NCBI GenBank assembly: GCA_017474125.1
Contig: JAFVIF010000040.1
Location: forward strand, 1 to 48,768
DNA: 48,768 nucleotides
Direction of reading: 5' to 3'
Origin: Clostridia bacterium
GTDB lineage: Bacteria; Bacillota; Clostridia; Oscillospirales; Acutalibacteraceae
The notes beneath the pieces were generated by a model. It did not search any database. It worked only from the letters and a program-made list of their open reading frames with translations, and had not been told where the DNA came from. The translations under genes were made by a program, and so were the position numbers. Shown here piece after piece: positions 24,261 to 32,995 of the stretch (the first letter of the stretch is position 1; every line of letters starts with the position of its first letter).

Positions 24261-24295
24261 GAGCTATTAGATTTCGTACAAAAATCTAATAGCTC
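24261..24295. terminator. Terminator at the right end of the mobilizable element
   Basis: GAGCTATTAGAT (24261-24272) pairs perfectly with ATCTAATAGCTC (24284-24295), then T-rich sequence. To its right GTTGCC is repeated at 24325-24330 and 24336-24341, an 11-base step that may be right-arm integrase sites. Confidence 0.8.
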
Positions 24296-24397
24296 TTAAT
24301 TTTATTTATGAATAATTTTCAGATGTTGCCAAAACGTTGCCACGAGGACTTTTCAATCCTTAAAAACCCAGTATTTATGCGGGCTTTCAGCGTTTTT

Positions 24398-24413
24398 GGT
24401 ATTATTCCCACTC
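24398..24413. repeat. att site at the guaA 3' end (right)
   Basis: GGTATTATTCCCACTC contains the last three codons and the stop of guaA plus three bases beyond. It is identical to 15941-15956. Confidence 0.85.
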
Positions 24414-25403
24414 TATCGTTCCGACGGGCTTGGGGGTTAAATCCATAAGCACGCGGTTGATGCCGTCTACCTCGCTTGTTATACGGGCGGTGATTTTGTG
24501 GAGAACGCTATAGGGAATCTCCTCAATAGTTGCACTCATAGCGTCTTTGGTATTAATCGCGCGGATAATTGCGGGCCAGCCCTCGTAACGGCTTTCGTCC
24601 TTAACACCAACGCTTTTAATATCGGGGATAACAACGAAATACTGCCATACCTTTTCACTAAGGCCGCATTTATCAAATTCATCCCTTAAAATTGCATCTG
24701 CTTCACGTAAAGCGTGTAATCTGTCTCTGGTAATTGCGCCGAGACATCTTACGCCAAGGCCGGGGCCCGGGAAGGGCTGACGGTAAACCATTGCGTGGGG
24801 AAGGCCTAACGCTTCACCTACTACTCTTACCTCATCCTTAAAAAGCAGCTTAATAGGCTCAACAAGCTTAAAGTCTAAGTCCTCCGGAAGTCCGCCAACG
24901 TTGTGGTGAGACTTAACCGCCTTTTTACCCTCAGCCTGCTTAATGCTTTCTAAAATATCGGGGTAAATAGTTCCCTGAGCAAGATATTCAACGCCGCTTA
25001 ATTTTCTTGCCTCATCTGCAAAAACGTTAATAAATTCGGCGCCTATAATCTTTCTCTTTTTTTCAGGCTCGCTTACACCTGCAAGAAGATTTAAAAAGCG
25101 GTCGGTTGCATCGACGTAAATAAGGTTAGCATCAAGCTCATCACTAAAAACTTTAATAACGTTTTCGCTTTCATCCTTACGCATAAGGCCGTGGTTTACG
25201 TGAACGCAAACAAGCTGTTTACCTATAGCCTTAATAAGCAATGCGGCAACAACCGAAGAGTCAACACCGCCGGAAAGGGCAAGAAGCACCTTGCTATCTC
25301 CTACCTGAGCTCTTATTTCCTTAATTTGCTCTTCTATAAAAGCAGAAGCCAGCTCAGGGGTAGTAATACGTGCCATAGCTTCAGGTCTTACATTATTTTC
25401 CAT
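24402..25403 (-). CDS. guaA: GMP synthase, ATP-pyrophosphatase subunit only
   Basis: 333 residues from the ATG at 25403, with GAAGGGTG upstream. It has the N-type ATP-pyrophosphatase P-loop SGGVDSS at 44-50, then the GMP synthase dimerisation domain with RQPFPGPGLGVR and the C-terminal KPVGTIEWE. It converts XMP to GMP. Bacterial GuaA is normally a fusion of about 510 residues with an N-terminal glutamine amidotransferase; here that domain is absent and only 20 extra residues precede the synthetase. A separate amidotransferase subunit, as in archaea, or use of ammonia is expected. It is co-transcribed with the CofE-like gene upstream. The 3' end is the integration site. Confidence 0.9.
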   Translation of the reverse strand: MENNVRPEAMARITTPELASAFIEEQIKEIRAQVGDSKVLLALSGGVDSSVVAALLIKAIGKQLVCVHVNHGLMRKDESENVIKVFSDELDANLIYVDATDRFLNLLAGVSEPEKKRKIIGAEFINVFADEARKLSGVEYLAQGTIYPDILESIKQAEGKKAVKSHHNVGGLPEDLDFKLVEPIKLLFKDEVRVVGEALGLPHAMVYRQPFPGPGLGVRCLGAITRDRLHALREADAILRDEFDKCGLSEKVWQYFVVIPDIKSVGVKDESRYEGWPAIIRAINTKDAMSATIEEIPYSVLHKITARITSEVDGINRVLMDLTPKPVGTIEWE

Positions 25404-25421
25404 AAATATCACCCTTCAAAC

Positions 25422-26621
25422 TTAGTTAGTATAGTTATCAAAATATCCCTGTACAAGAACTACGGGGGTACCCTTATCGCCCGAGCCGCTGGTTAAGTCA
25501 CAAAGGGAACCGATAAGGTCGGTTAATTGTCTGGGGGTAGTACCCTGAGCCGCCATATTACCTACAAGGCTGCCATCCTTAGCTTTAATACTGTCGGAAA
25601 TGGCCTTTTTAAGTGCTTCACCCGAAAGGTCCTTAAAATCGTTATCGGCAAGGTATTTAAGCTTTAATTCATTGGGGGTACCGATAAGGCCGTCGGTAAA
25701 GGCAGGGGAAACAACGGGATCGGCAAGCTCCCAAATTTTACCTTGAGGATCCTTAAAGGCGCCGTCGCCGTAAACCATAACCTCTACGTGTTTACCGGTA
25801 GCATCAAAAATACGTTTTTGAACGTCTAAAACCAAATCCTTACATTCTTTTGGGAAAAGCTTAATCTTATCCTCGGTAGACTTATTGGAGCCCAAAAGTC
25901 CGTACTTTTCGTTACAGCCGCTTCCGTTAACAGGAGCGTTTAATATTTCGTCAAGGCCGAAAACAAGCTTTGCGCCGCCTTCCTTTAAAAGACGCTTTGT
26001 ACGTACACGGGTGTGAATATCACAGGTTAAAATGCAATCGGTATAATCAAGTATTGCCTTAGGCTGGTTAGCAAAAATAATTTCAACCTCACAGCCCTCA
26101 GCCTTAATTAACTCAGCGTAGTACTGAACGTAGTCAACACCTGTAAACTCAAGCTTCTGAACACCGAAAACCTGGCGGTAACGCTCTAAAGAAAGCACGT
26201 CGGAATAGGGATTAATGCCTGCGGCATCAATAAGATCGTAGGTAGCAAGAGAGTTACCAACCTCATCGGAGGGATAGCTGAGCATAAGCACGATTTTTTT
26301 GGCGCCCCTTGCAATACCCTTAAGACAAATAGAAAAACGGTTACGAGAGAGAATAGGGAAAATAACACCGATGGTATTATCGCCGAATTTTGCCTTTACG
26401 TCTGCGGCGATATCATCAACAGATGCATAGTTACCCTGAGAGCGGGCAACGATAGACTCGGTCATAGAGATAACGTCGCGATTATTAATGTGGAAGCCTT
26501 CGATTTCAGCGGCCTCGAGCACGCTTGTCGCAACGATTTCCGCAAGGTTGTCCCCTTCTCTTATAATAGGACAACGGATACCGCGGGATACGGTACCTAC
26601 TCTGCGTTCTTTTTTATCCAT
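25422..26621 (-). CDS. CofE-like (F420-0:gamma-glutamyl ligase family) protein
   Basis: 399 residues. The N-terminal half resembles CofE: GIRCPIIREGDNLAEIV, RDVISMTESIVARSQGNY and GVIFPILSRNRFSICLKGIARG. The C-terminal part has MVYGDGAFKDPQGKIWELADPVVSP and GLIGTPNELKLKYLAD. CofE adds glutamates to coenzyme F420. Many Bacillota without F420 carry longer homologues of unknown substrate, so the true reaction here is unknown. It is first in an operon with the lone GMP synthetase, 18 bases apart, with AAAGGAAAA as ribosome site. Confidence 0.75.
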   Translation of the reverse strand: MDKKERRVGTVSRGIRCPIIREGDNLAEIVATSVLEAAEIEGFHINNRDVISMTESIVARSQGNYASVDDIAADVKAKFGDNTIGVIFPILSRNRFSICLKGIARGAKKIVLMLSYPSDEVGNSLATYDLIDAAGINPYSDVLSLERYRQVFGVQKLEFTGVDYVQYYAELIKAEGCEVEIIFANQPKAILDYTDCILTCDIHTRVRTKRLLKEGGAKLVFGLDEILNAPVNGSGCNEKYGLLGSNKSTEDKIKLFPKECKDLVLDVQKRIFDATGKHVEVMVYGDGAFKDPQGKIWELADPVVSPAFTDGLIGTPNELKLKYLADNDFKDLSGEALKKAISDSIKAKDGSLVGNMAAQGTTPRQLTDLIGSLCDLTSGSGDKGTPVVLVQGYFDNYTN

Positions 26622-26680
26622 AATAATTTTCCTTTCCGGTTGGGAGGCGTTTTTAACCGCCTTGCCCTTTACAACAATTT

Positions 26681-26709
26681 ATTATACTAAATTACATATA
26701 ACATTTCAA
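26681..26709 (-). promoter_or_regulatory. Promoter of the cofE-like/guaA operon
   Basis: On the minus strand TTGAAA (26704-26709), 17 bases, TATAAT (26681-26686). The leader holds a small GC hairpin (GGCG..CGCC, about 26645-26663). I see no purine-riboswitch core. Confidence 0.7.
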
Positions 26710-26822
26710 GATTTACGTTGAAAAAATTTTGACTTTTTTATGAAATTATTTTATATAAAATTACTAATAATATTATTTACTTATTCGGCCGTTTATGTTA
26801 GAATATTTCCGAGGTGAAAATT

Positions 26823-27122
26823 ATGGTAAAGCATATTATTTTATGGACTCTTAAAGAGTATTCCGAAAACGAAAAAGCAGAAATTAAAAAAGGCATTAAG
26901 GACGGTCTTGAAGGACTAAGCGGCAAAATCGACGGACTTATTGACATTAAGGTTTATACCGAAGGTCTTCCCTCCTCCAACGCAGATTTAATGCTTGATT
27001 CAACCTTTGAAAGCGTTGAAGCGCTTAAGGGCTACGCCGTTCATCCCGAGCACGTTTTTGTAGCCGATACCTTCGTTCGTCCCTTTACAGCCACAAGAAG
27101 CTGTCTTGATTTTGAAATTTAA
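26823..27122 (+). CDS. Dabb-family (stress-responsive A/B barrel) protein
   Basis: 99 residues from the ATG at 26823. The GAGGTG ribosome site overlaps an earlier in-frame GTG at 26814, which is therefore rejected. It shows the Dabb pattern: N-terminal VKHIILWTLK, central LPSSNADLMLDSTFES and YAVHPEHVFVAD. These small ferredoxin-like barrels dimerise; substrates are mostly unknown. It is a single gene with its own terminator. Confidence 0.8.
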   Translation: MVKHIILWTLKEYSENEKAEIKKGIKDGLEGLSGKIDGLIDIKVYTEGLPSSNADLMLDSTFESVEALKGYAVHPEHVFVADTFVRPFTATRSCLDFEI

Positions 27123-27134
27123 TCAGAAAAAAGC

Positions 27135-27169
27135 AAAAACTCGTTCAGTTTGACTGAACGAGTTTTTTG
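27135..27169. terminator. Bidirectional terminator between dabb gene and esterase
   Basis: AACTCGTTCAG (27138-27148) pairs perfectly with CTGAACGAGTT (27154-27164), with A- and T-runs on both sides. Confidence 0.85.
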
Positions 27170-27171
27170 TT

Positions 27172-30100
27172 TTATTTAAGGAAATCTCTTTGTAAAATTT
27201 CCAAAACTTCATTTGCTATAATCCTCTGCTGGTATTCGGTAGGATGTCCTGCGCCGCCCAGGTTAAGAGCCGCGGTGATTTTATAATAATAAAAATCTTC
27301 ATCATTTCCGCCAAGACGATCAACCGCTTTTTGCATGTAAGTGCCATAAGAATCCATCATACCGCCTGCGATGCAAATAATTTTAGCGTTAGGGTTATAC
27401 TTTCTTGTTATTTCCAACAACTTAACGTAATTGTCCTCAAGTTCCTGTCTTTGAGTTGCATTTGGCGACCAGTTATACGCATCAAAGTCGTTGGTACCAA
27501 GATTTATGATAATTATATCTGATTCTCGGTTTACGGTATAAGGAGTGGTTAAATCTCTGAAACAGTTATCAAGATGATAAGAGCTTATCCATTCGTATTG
27601 AGGACCTACGTCACCGTTACAGTCACGACCTGCGCCTATACCGCTCTTTGAACGGATTCTGAAGTCAACGTCCAAAGATTTTGCAGTAAGATATCCCCAT
27701 GCATTGGTACCGTCGGTACGCCAATCGGTTTTGGTTCCTATTACACCCATACCCGAGGTAATGGAGTCACCGATAAACTCAATAAGCTTATCATTTTCCT
27801 GCGCATTTAAAAGTTCACCTTTTAAAGAGAAGCCGACGATTTCATAAGCGCCGTACATAGCCTCTTCCTGACGGGAAACCTCGATTACTTTTTCTTTGCT
27901 TGAGTTTCCAACGTCAACAGTTACGAAAAATCTGCCTGTTGCATCATCCTTTTGGGGTGCTATAAGGTCGCTTATACGAACTCCGTCAATATAAGCGGTA
28001 AAGTAATCACTGGGATTAAGATTTTCGAAATAAACCTTAACCTGACCTACGGCTTTTGCTTTAATTTTAACGGTAGAGCCCGACCAGTCAAAAGTATATC
28101 CTTTAGATACCTTTCTTGTAACACCCTGAATAACTATCTTTTCAAAAACGGCGTCGTCTGTTAAGGAATAATACTGTTCTTCACCGCTTAAAAGACTGTT
28201 TGTTTCCAAAATACCGTCAAGGGAATATTCAACCTTGTTGCTGTATGCAACCGAACCGTCGGCAAGAATAATATAACCTCTTGCGTAAATGGTTCTGCTA
28301 TCGGTATAATCAAAATTCTTAACGTAGGTACTATAGGTAATTACGTTATTTTCTTTGTTCCAGCATTCCGAGAAGTTGTCGGTCTTAGAGGTAACCGTAA
28401 CACTCGATTTATTTCGGTTTTCAATTATCAAATCGGTATTACCGTTAGCGGTAAACATAATTCCGCGTTCTTTAATTGCGTTACCTACGCCATTTGCTAT
28501 AAGGTTGCCGTTTTTATCTGCATTATAGGAAAAATAGAAACGTACTGCCTGACCGCCCGCCTCATTTGCGGCTTCATCGGTAAGGGCAGAAGCGCCGCCG
28601 CTTATACTTACTCTTGTAATTGAGAAAGCATCCATATAAACAGTCCTTTTGCTGTCGGTTACCTTAATTGCGGGAATACAGAAGGTTTCTCCCGAATAAC
28701 CGCTTTCCTTTTCGCAGTGAGCAAAATCGGTGGTTAAATAAATTTCTGCTCTTGTCCATTCGTTTTTAACGTCAGTAACGGTTATTTCGCTTGACTGAAC
28801 GAAGGTTTTTCCGTCCTTCATATTAAGAAAAGCAAATTTAAGAGGTTCATCGCTTTCTCCCTCTGCTTTATAGAAGAAATCAAGCTTATAGGTTGCATTA
28901 TCCTTTAAGAGTACACCGTTACTTATATCGGCAACGTTATACTGTAAATCGGTTTTACCGTTATTTTTGTATTTAAGAGATTTTGCGCTCTGGAAGCCGC
29001 CACTTACAATAGCAAAATTATCGGCATAAAAACCGTTTGGAGTTGCTATCATAGAACCTGCTATCCGGGTCTTGCCATCTTCATTCTTATAGGCGCTATC
29101 AAAAGTAGCTATAACGTAATCATTGGTCTGGTCTTTATAGGCGCTGCCAAGAGTTACCTTGTTATTTTCAAAGCCGTTAAAGCTAACTCCTAAATTGCCC
29201 GAATCATAAAGTTTTGCATAGCCTTTGTAATAATAGGTTTTAGCCTTGGTGGTGTAAATTTCATTTTCTTTGTTTACGGGATATTTAAAATCCTTATCAT
29301 AATAATAAGAATATCCCGTAATTACGTCGCCTCTTCCGTCCTCGCCGTAAATTTCATAGCCTTCGCCAAATTCGGGGAAAACTATTTTTTCGCCCGTTTG
29401 TCCGCCCATTACGGTCTGGTTACCGAATTCGTCAACTATTACAGCAGACGGAACCTGCTGAACCGTAAAGTTATCGAAATACACCGTTACATCCTTATCC
29501 TCCACGGGTTTTACGTAAAGATAAGCAAATTTTCTGTCGCTGCCCACGCCGTTATAAACGTTAACGTCGTAAACGTTCGGCATTGTAATATAATATTCCG
29601 CGGTTTTCCAACCGTCAGTAGTTTCACTTATAATACCTGTCATGGTATTTTTAGGTTCACTTGCCGTCCAGTAGTTATGATGTACCGAACCCATCATTAA
29701 ACCGAGTTTAAGGGGTGTATCCAATTTTTCTGCCTTATAATCTACTGATATCTTATAGGATGTAGAGGTTTCAAGTTTTACGTCTTTGCCAAGAGAAATA
29801 ACGCCTGCATATGCGTAATCTACAGTTTTAGTAGAGGCGCTATAATAACTGTCTTTTACGTGATCGTATTTTACTACGCGACCCGTTGCTCCTGTAGTAA
29901 CAGTATTAGCGTCAACAACAGAAAAGTTATTTTTTATTATTTTTCCGCCGTCATTTGTAGCGCCTTTATCGGCAACGTAGTGGTTGCCGGCGCTTGCAGG
30001 ATAAGCAAGGTTATTAAAATCCGCAACGTTTACCGTCGGGTCAACACCGTTTGGGTCATTATATATAACCTCTATTTCCGCAATTTCCCAGGTGTTATCA

Positions 30101-30948
30101 TAAGAAACGCCGTTTTTAGTAAAGGTTTTTGCGCTACCGCCAATGAAGAAGTAGTTATTATATACTCTATCCTCTACACGTTGGTCGTTAACGTAGGCAG
30201 AGCCTTCTTGCTTTGAAGTGTAAACGTCAAAGGTAAAGGAATAGGAATTATCTTCCTCGTTATAGGTAGCATTGTTATCCGTTATGAGTTTACGGTTACC
30301 TTCGGGATACTGCATAGCATTAGAACTATCAAAGGTATCGTAAACGTAATCGGTGGTGCCGGCATAACCCATACTCATTGACTGTATCGGAGAACCGATA
30401 TTGGTTCTGTCATTAAGGCTTCCGTTTTTGCTTCCCATGGTTGTGAAAAGACCTGTCTGCCAATCGGTTTCAGCTTTAGTGGGGATATTGGTATTAGGTC
30501 CGCAAGCATAAGCAAAAATTTGACCGTAGGAGCCAAGATTTTTTATGTAAAATTTAATATTAACGGTATAGGTAGCATCAGGCTTTACCTCAAAGGGTGT
30601 TCCATCGGCTTTTAACGGTACCCATCTCCATAATCCGGCAACACCGCCTGCTTTTATACTCATTGTATCAATGTTTTTGCCCAAATTTACGTCGTAAATG
30701 GTATTTTCGTCAATGGATATTTTCCCAAGACCTTCATTATCATAAAGGGCATAATACTGATTGTTTTTGTGGGTGTATATCTTTTTATCAACGTATTCCC
30801 CTCTATAAGAAGTGCCGTTTTCACCAAAGGTGAATTTATAGTATGTATCACCCTCGTAAACGTAAGCCTCATTCTGCGCATTTACGGGAATGATTAACGC
30901 AGAAGTCAAAAGCAATAAAGTTAAAATAACAGATAATATTCTTTTCAT
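27172..30948 (-). CDS. Large secreted SGNH/CE2-like carbohydrate esterase with beta-sandwich modules
   Basis: 1258 residues. A signal peptide spans 1-24 (cut after VNA). Then come three or more beta-sandwich modules of CBM4/9-like style; the repeated ending VYFDNFTVQQVP / VYMDAFSITRVS marks two of them. A C-terminal SGNH hydrolase begins with a CE2-type jelly-roll and then has the GDS nucleophile motif in EFIGDSITSG (about residue 1050), GTNDFD, and the catalytic GAGHPTE. CE2 enzymes deacetylate xylan and other glycans. No dockerin, anchor or SLH domain is seen, so it is probably released. It has its own promoter (TTGTGC, 16 bases, TATAAT at 30969-30974). Confidence 0.8.
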   Translation of the reverse strand: MKRILSVILTLLLLTSALIIPVNAQNEAYVYEGDTYYKFTFGENGTSYRGEYVDKKIYTHKNNQYYALYDNEGLGKISIDENTIYDVNLGKNIDTMSIKAGGVAGLWRWVPLKADGTPFEVKPDATYTVNIKFYIKNLGSYGQIFAYACGPNTNIPTKAETDWQTGLFTTMGSKNGSLNDRTNIGSPIQSMSMGYAGTTDYVYDTFDSSNAMQYPEGNRKLITDNNATYNEEDNSYSFTFDVYTSKQEGSAYVNDQRVEDRVYNNYFFIGGSAKTFTKNGVSYDNTWEIAEIEVIYNDPNGVDPTVNVADFNNLAYPASAGNHYVADKGATNDGGKIIKNNFSVVDANTVTTGATGRVVKYDHVKDSYYSASTKTVDYAYAGVISLGKDVKLETSTSYKISVDYKAEKLDTPLKLGLMMGSVHHNYWTASEPKNTMTGIISETTDGWKTAEYYITMPNVYDVNVYNGVGSDRKFAYLYVKPVEDKDVTVYFDNFTVQQVPSAVIVDEFGNQTVMGGQTGEKIVFPEFGEGYEIYGEDGRGDVITGYSYYYDKDFKYPVNKENEIYTTKAKTYYYKGYAKLYDSGNLGVSFNGFENNKVTLGSAYKDQTNDYVIATFDSAYKNEDGKTRIAGSMIATPNGFYADNFAIVSGGFQSAKSLKYKNNGKTDLQYNVADISNGVLLKDNATYKLDFFYKAEGESDEPLKFAFLNMKDGKTFVQSSEITVTDVKNEWTRAEIYLTTDFAHCEKESGYSGETFCIPAIKVTDSKRTVYMDAFSITRVSISGGASALTDEAANEAGGQAVRFYFSYNADKNGNLIANGVGNAIKERGIMFTANGNTDLIIENRNKSSVTVTSKTDNFSECWNKENNVITYSTYVKNFDYTDSRTIYARGYIILADGSVAYSNKVEYSLDGILETNSLLSGEEQYYSLTDDAVFEKIVIQGVTRKVSKGYTFDWSGSTVKIKAKAVGQVKVYFENLNPSDYFTAYIDGVRISDLIAPQKDDATGRFFVTVDVGNSSKEKVIEVSRQEEAMYGAYEIVGFSLKGELLNAQENDKLIEFIGDSITSGMGVIGTKTDWRTDGTNAWGYLTAKSLDVDFRIRSKSGIGAGRDCNGDVGPQYEWISSYHLDNCFRDLTTPYTVNRESDIIIINLGTNDFDAYNWSPNATQRQELEDNYVKLLEITRKYNPNAKIICIAGGMMDSYGTYMQKAVDRLGGNDEDFYYYKITAALNLGGAGHPTEYQQRIIANEVLEILQRDFLK

Positions 30949-31077
30949 AACAACACCTCACTATAATGATTATACTAAAAAGCACCAAAAGCACAATGGT
31001 TTTACTGAGAAATCCAAAAATATTGCTATAATTCGCAACAAACTGCAATATTTTTAGCAAAAAAACATAAACAAATC

Positions 31078-31117
31078 GGAGCGTCCATTTAGGAATAAAA
31101 GCCTAAGTGAACGCTCC
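31078..31117 (-). terminator. Terminator of the oxygen-defence operon
   Basis: GGAGCGT pairs with ACGCTCC and inner TTAGG with CCTAA, just after the rubredoxin stop on the minus strand. Confidence 0.7.
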
Positions 31118-31135
31118 GTAAATTCGGTTTTTAAA

Positions 31136-31294
31136 TTATTCTTCTGCGCTGAACATATCTTTTCCTACGCCGCAAAGGGGACATTCAAAGTCCTCGGGCA
31201 GGTCTTCGAACTTGGTGCCGGGCTCAATGCCTAAATCGGCATCGCCCAATTCCTCATCGTAAATCCAGCCGCAAGCGTCACATACGTATTTCAT
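31136..31294 (-). CDS. Rubredoxin
   Basis: A 52-residue one-iron protein with both CxxCG loops ([12 protein letters not shown] and [11 protein letters not shown]) and the usual aromatic core. It transfers single electrons in the cytoplasm. It is the last gene of a three-gene block after superoxide reductase and the flavodiiron protein, for which it is the natural electron donor. GGAGG lies upstream of the ATG. Confidence 0.95.
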   Translation of the reverse strand: MKYVCDACGWIYDEELGDADLGIEPGTKFEDLPEDFECPLCGVGKDMFSAEE

Positions 31295-31306
31295 TTGTTT
31301 TCCTCC

Positions 31307-31687
31307 TTAAATATCAGTTTTCCACAGTCCGTGGAGATTGCAATAAGCATAAACGGCAACAGGCTTTTCATCCTTAAGCGCAAAGTATACAACAGGCTCG
31401 CTGCCAACACTTAAAGCCTTACGCTGACCGCCTCTGTCGGTTTGCATATAAACCCAGAGAATGCTGTGTTCCTCTGCCATAGGATGAGCAACAGCGCCGA
31501 TTTCAACCTTAACGGTATCACCCTCTACGGTAACTACGGGAACGTGCTTTTCTTTGGAAGCGTCAACAGTACCCGGTACAATGTGGGTCATTTTCTGTCC
31601 GCAACACATAAGGGGTACTCCGCCGTCGTGAACAAGACCTACAATATTGCCGCAATGCTCGCAAATGTAAAATCTGTTTTCTTTCAT
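31307..31687 (-). CDS. Desulfoferrodoxin-type superoxide reductase
   Basis: 126 residues from the ATG at 31687, with AAGGAGG before it. The N-terminal desulforedoxin-like centre I has ICEHCGN and MCCGQ. The C-terminal centre II has His residues in EKHVPVV, GAVAHPMAEEHSI and the Cys-x-x-His CNLHG that bind the catalytic iron. It reduces superoxide to hydrogen peroxide without making oxygen, taking electrons from rubredoxin. Confidence 0.93.
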   Translation of the reverse strand: MKENRFYICEHCGNIVGLVHDGGVPLMCCGQKMTHIVPGTVDASKEKHVPVVTVEGDTVKVEIGAVAHPMAEEHSILWVYMQTDRGGQRKALSVGSEPVVYFALKDEKPVAVYAYCNLHGLWKTDI

Positions 31688-31709
31688 TTTTAATTCCTCC
31701 TTGATATTA

Positions 31710-32861
31710 TTATGCCAACTCTTTTGCAAGAGCTTCTAACTGTTGTTTATTTTCTTCGCTTAAAGCCGACATAATTTTAATTTCGGTGTCGGCAAAGGTT
31801 ATATTTTTGCTTTTTTCAAGCATTTCCTTAATAACCTTGGCGGCGGTTGGCGCCCAGCTTCCGTTTTCAATAATACCAACGGTTTTATTTTGGAAGTTGC
31901 GCTCGGTTAAATGGTTAATAAATTCCTTCATAAAGGGGAATATATCGGAATTATAGGTGGTGGTGGCAAGCACTATTTTTCCGTATCGGAAGGCATCCTC
32001 AACAGCCTCAGCCATATCGCACCTTGCAAGGTCGTTAACTGCAACCTTTTTACAGCCCGCCTCTTTAAGCTTGTTTTCAAGCAGCTCTACCGCCTTTTTA
32101 GTATTACCGTAAACCGAGGTATATGCAATAACAACGCCCTCGCTTTCGGTTTCATAGCTTGACCAAATATTGTAAAGGCCTATATAGTATTCTAAATTAT
32201 CCTTTAATACAGGGCCGTGCAACGGGCAAATAGTATTAATTTCCAACGCGTCGGCTTTTTTAAGCAATGCCTGCACCTGCGCGCCGTATTTACCTACGAT
32301 ACCGATATAATATCTTCTTGCCTCACACGCCCAATCCTCTTCGACGTCAAGAGCGCCGAATTTACCGAAGGCATCAGCCGAAAACAGCACCTTGTCAAGG
32401 CTGTCATAGGTCACCATAACCTCCGGCCAATGCACCATAGGAGCGGTAACAAAGCTTAAGGTATGCTTACCTAAGGAAAGGGTGTCGCCCTCCTTAACCT
32501 CTATACGGCGGTGGGCATAGCTTTCAAGATAAAAGTTTTGCAGCATAACAAATGCCTTTGCGGTTGCCACCATAACAGCATTGGGATAGGCCGCCATAAA
32601 CGCCGATATATTAGCGGAATGGTCGGGCTCCATATGCTGAACGATAAGATAATCTGGCTCCCTACCGTTAAGGGCGGTTTTAATATTAGACAGCCATTCG
32701 TCTTTAAAACGGGCATCTACCGAATCCATAACGGCAATTTTTTCGTCGATTATTGCATAAGAATTATACGCCATTCCGTTTGGCACGATATATTGACCCT
32801 CGAACAAATCAATTTGGTGGTCGTTAACACCTATATATTTTATATCCCTTGTGATATCCAT
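31710..32861 (-). CDS. Flavodiiron protein (oxygen or NO reductase, FprA type)
   Basis: 383 residues from the ATG at 32861 (AAGGAG upstream). The metallo-beta-lactamase-like domain carries the diiron ligands in HMEPDHSAN, HWPEVM, SADAFG and CPLHGP. The C-terminal flavodoxin domain binds FMN (VIAYTSVYGNTKKAVELL, ATTTYNSDIFP). It reduces oxygen to water, or NO, in anaerobes. First gene of the block; a weak promoter with TATACT lies at 32891-32896. Confidence 0.92.
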   Translation of the reverse strand: MDITRDIKYIGVNDHQIDLFEGQYIVPNGMAYNSYAIIDEKIAVMDSVDARFKDEWLSNIKTALNGREPDYLIVQHMEPDHSANISAFMAAYPNAVMVATAKAFVMLQNFYLESYAHRRIEVKEGDTLSLGKHTLSFVTAPMVHWPEVMVTYDSLDKVLFSADAFGKFGALDVEEDWACEARRYYIGIVGKYGAQVQALLKKADALEINTICPLHGPVLKDNLEYYIGLYNIWSSYETESEGVVIAYTSVYGNTKKAVELLENKLKEAGCKKVAVNDLARCDMAEAVEDAFRYGKIVLATTTYNSDIFPFMKEFINHLTERNFQNKTVGIIENGSWAPTAAKVIKEMLEKSKNITFADTEIKIMSALSEENKQQLEALAKELA

Positions 32862-32995
32862 TGTTTTTCTCCTTAATTTTTCTTTTACTAAGTATATCAC
32901 GAATATAAAATAATTTAAAGAAGGTTTTTATAATTTTTAAAATATTTTTACAAAACGTATCGGTTGAAATAGGTCGTTAAAAATGCTATAATGCT

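Larger units (their letters stand above)
15941..24413. mobile_element. Integrative mobilizable element at guaA with MobV relaxase and BlaI/BlaR1 cargo
   Basis: About 8.5 kb between two identical 16-base copies of the guaA terminus. From the right: XRE repressor, Xis, tyrosine integrase, MobC-like, RepA-like ATPase, MobV relaxase, TnpV, then cargo blaI-blaR1. No type IV secretion genes, so transfer would need a helper conjugative element. The guaA reading frame is restored on integration. Confidence 0.8.

Noticed and set aside
26640..26680. Purine riboswitch ahead of the cofE-like/guaA operon
   Set aside because: The short leader holds only a small GC hairpin and none of the conserved purine-aptamer core.
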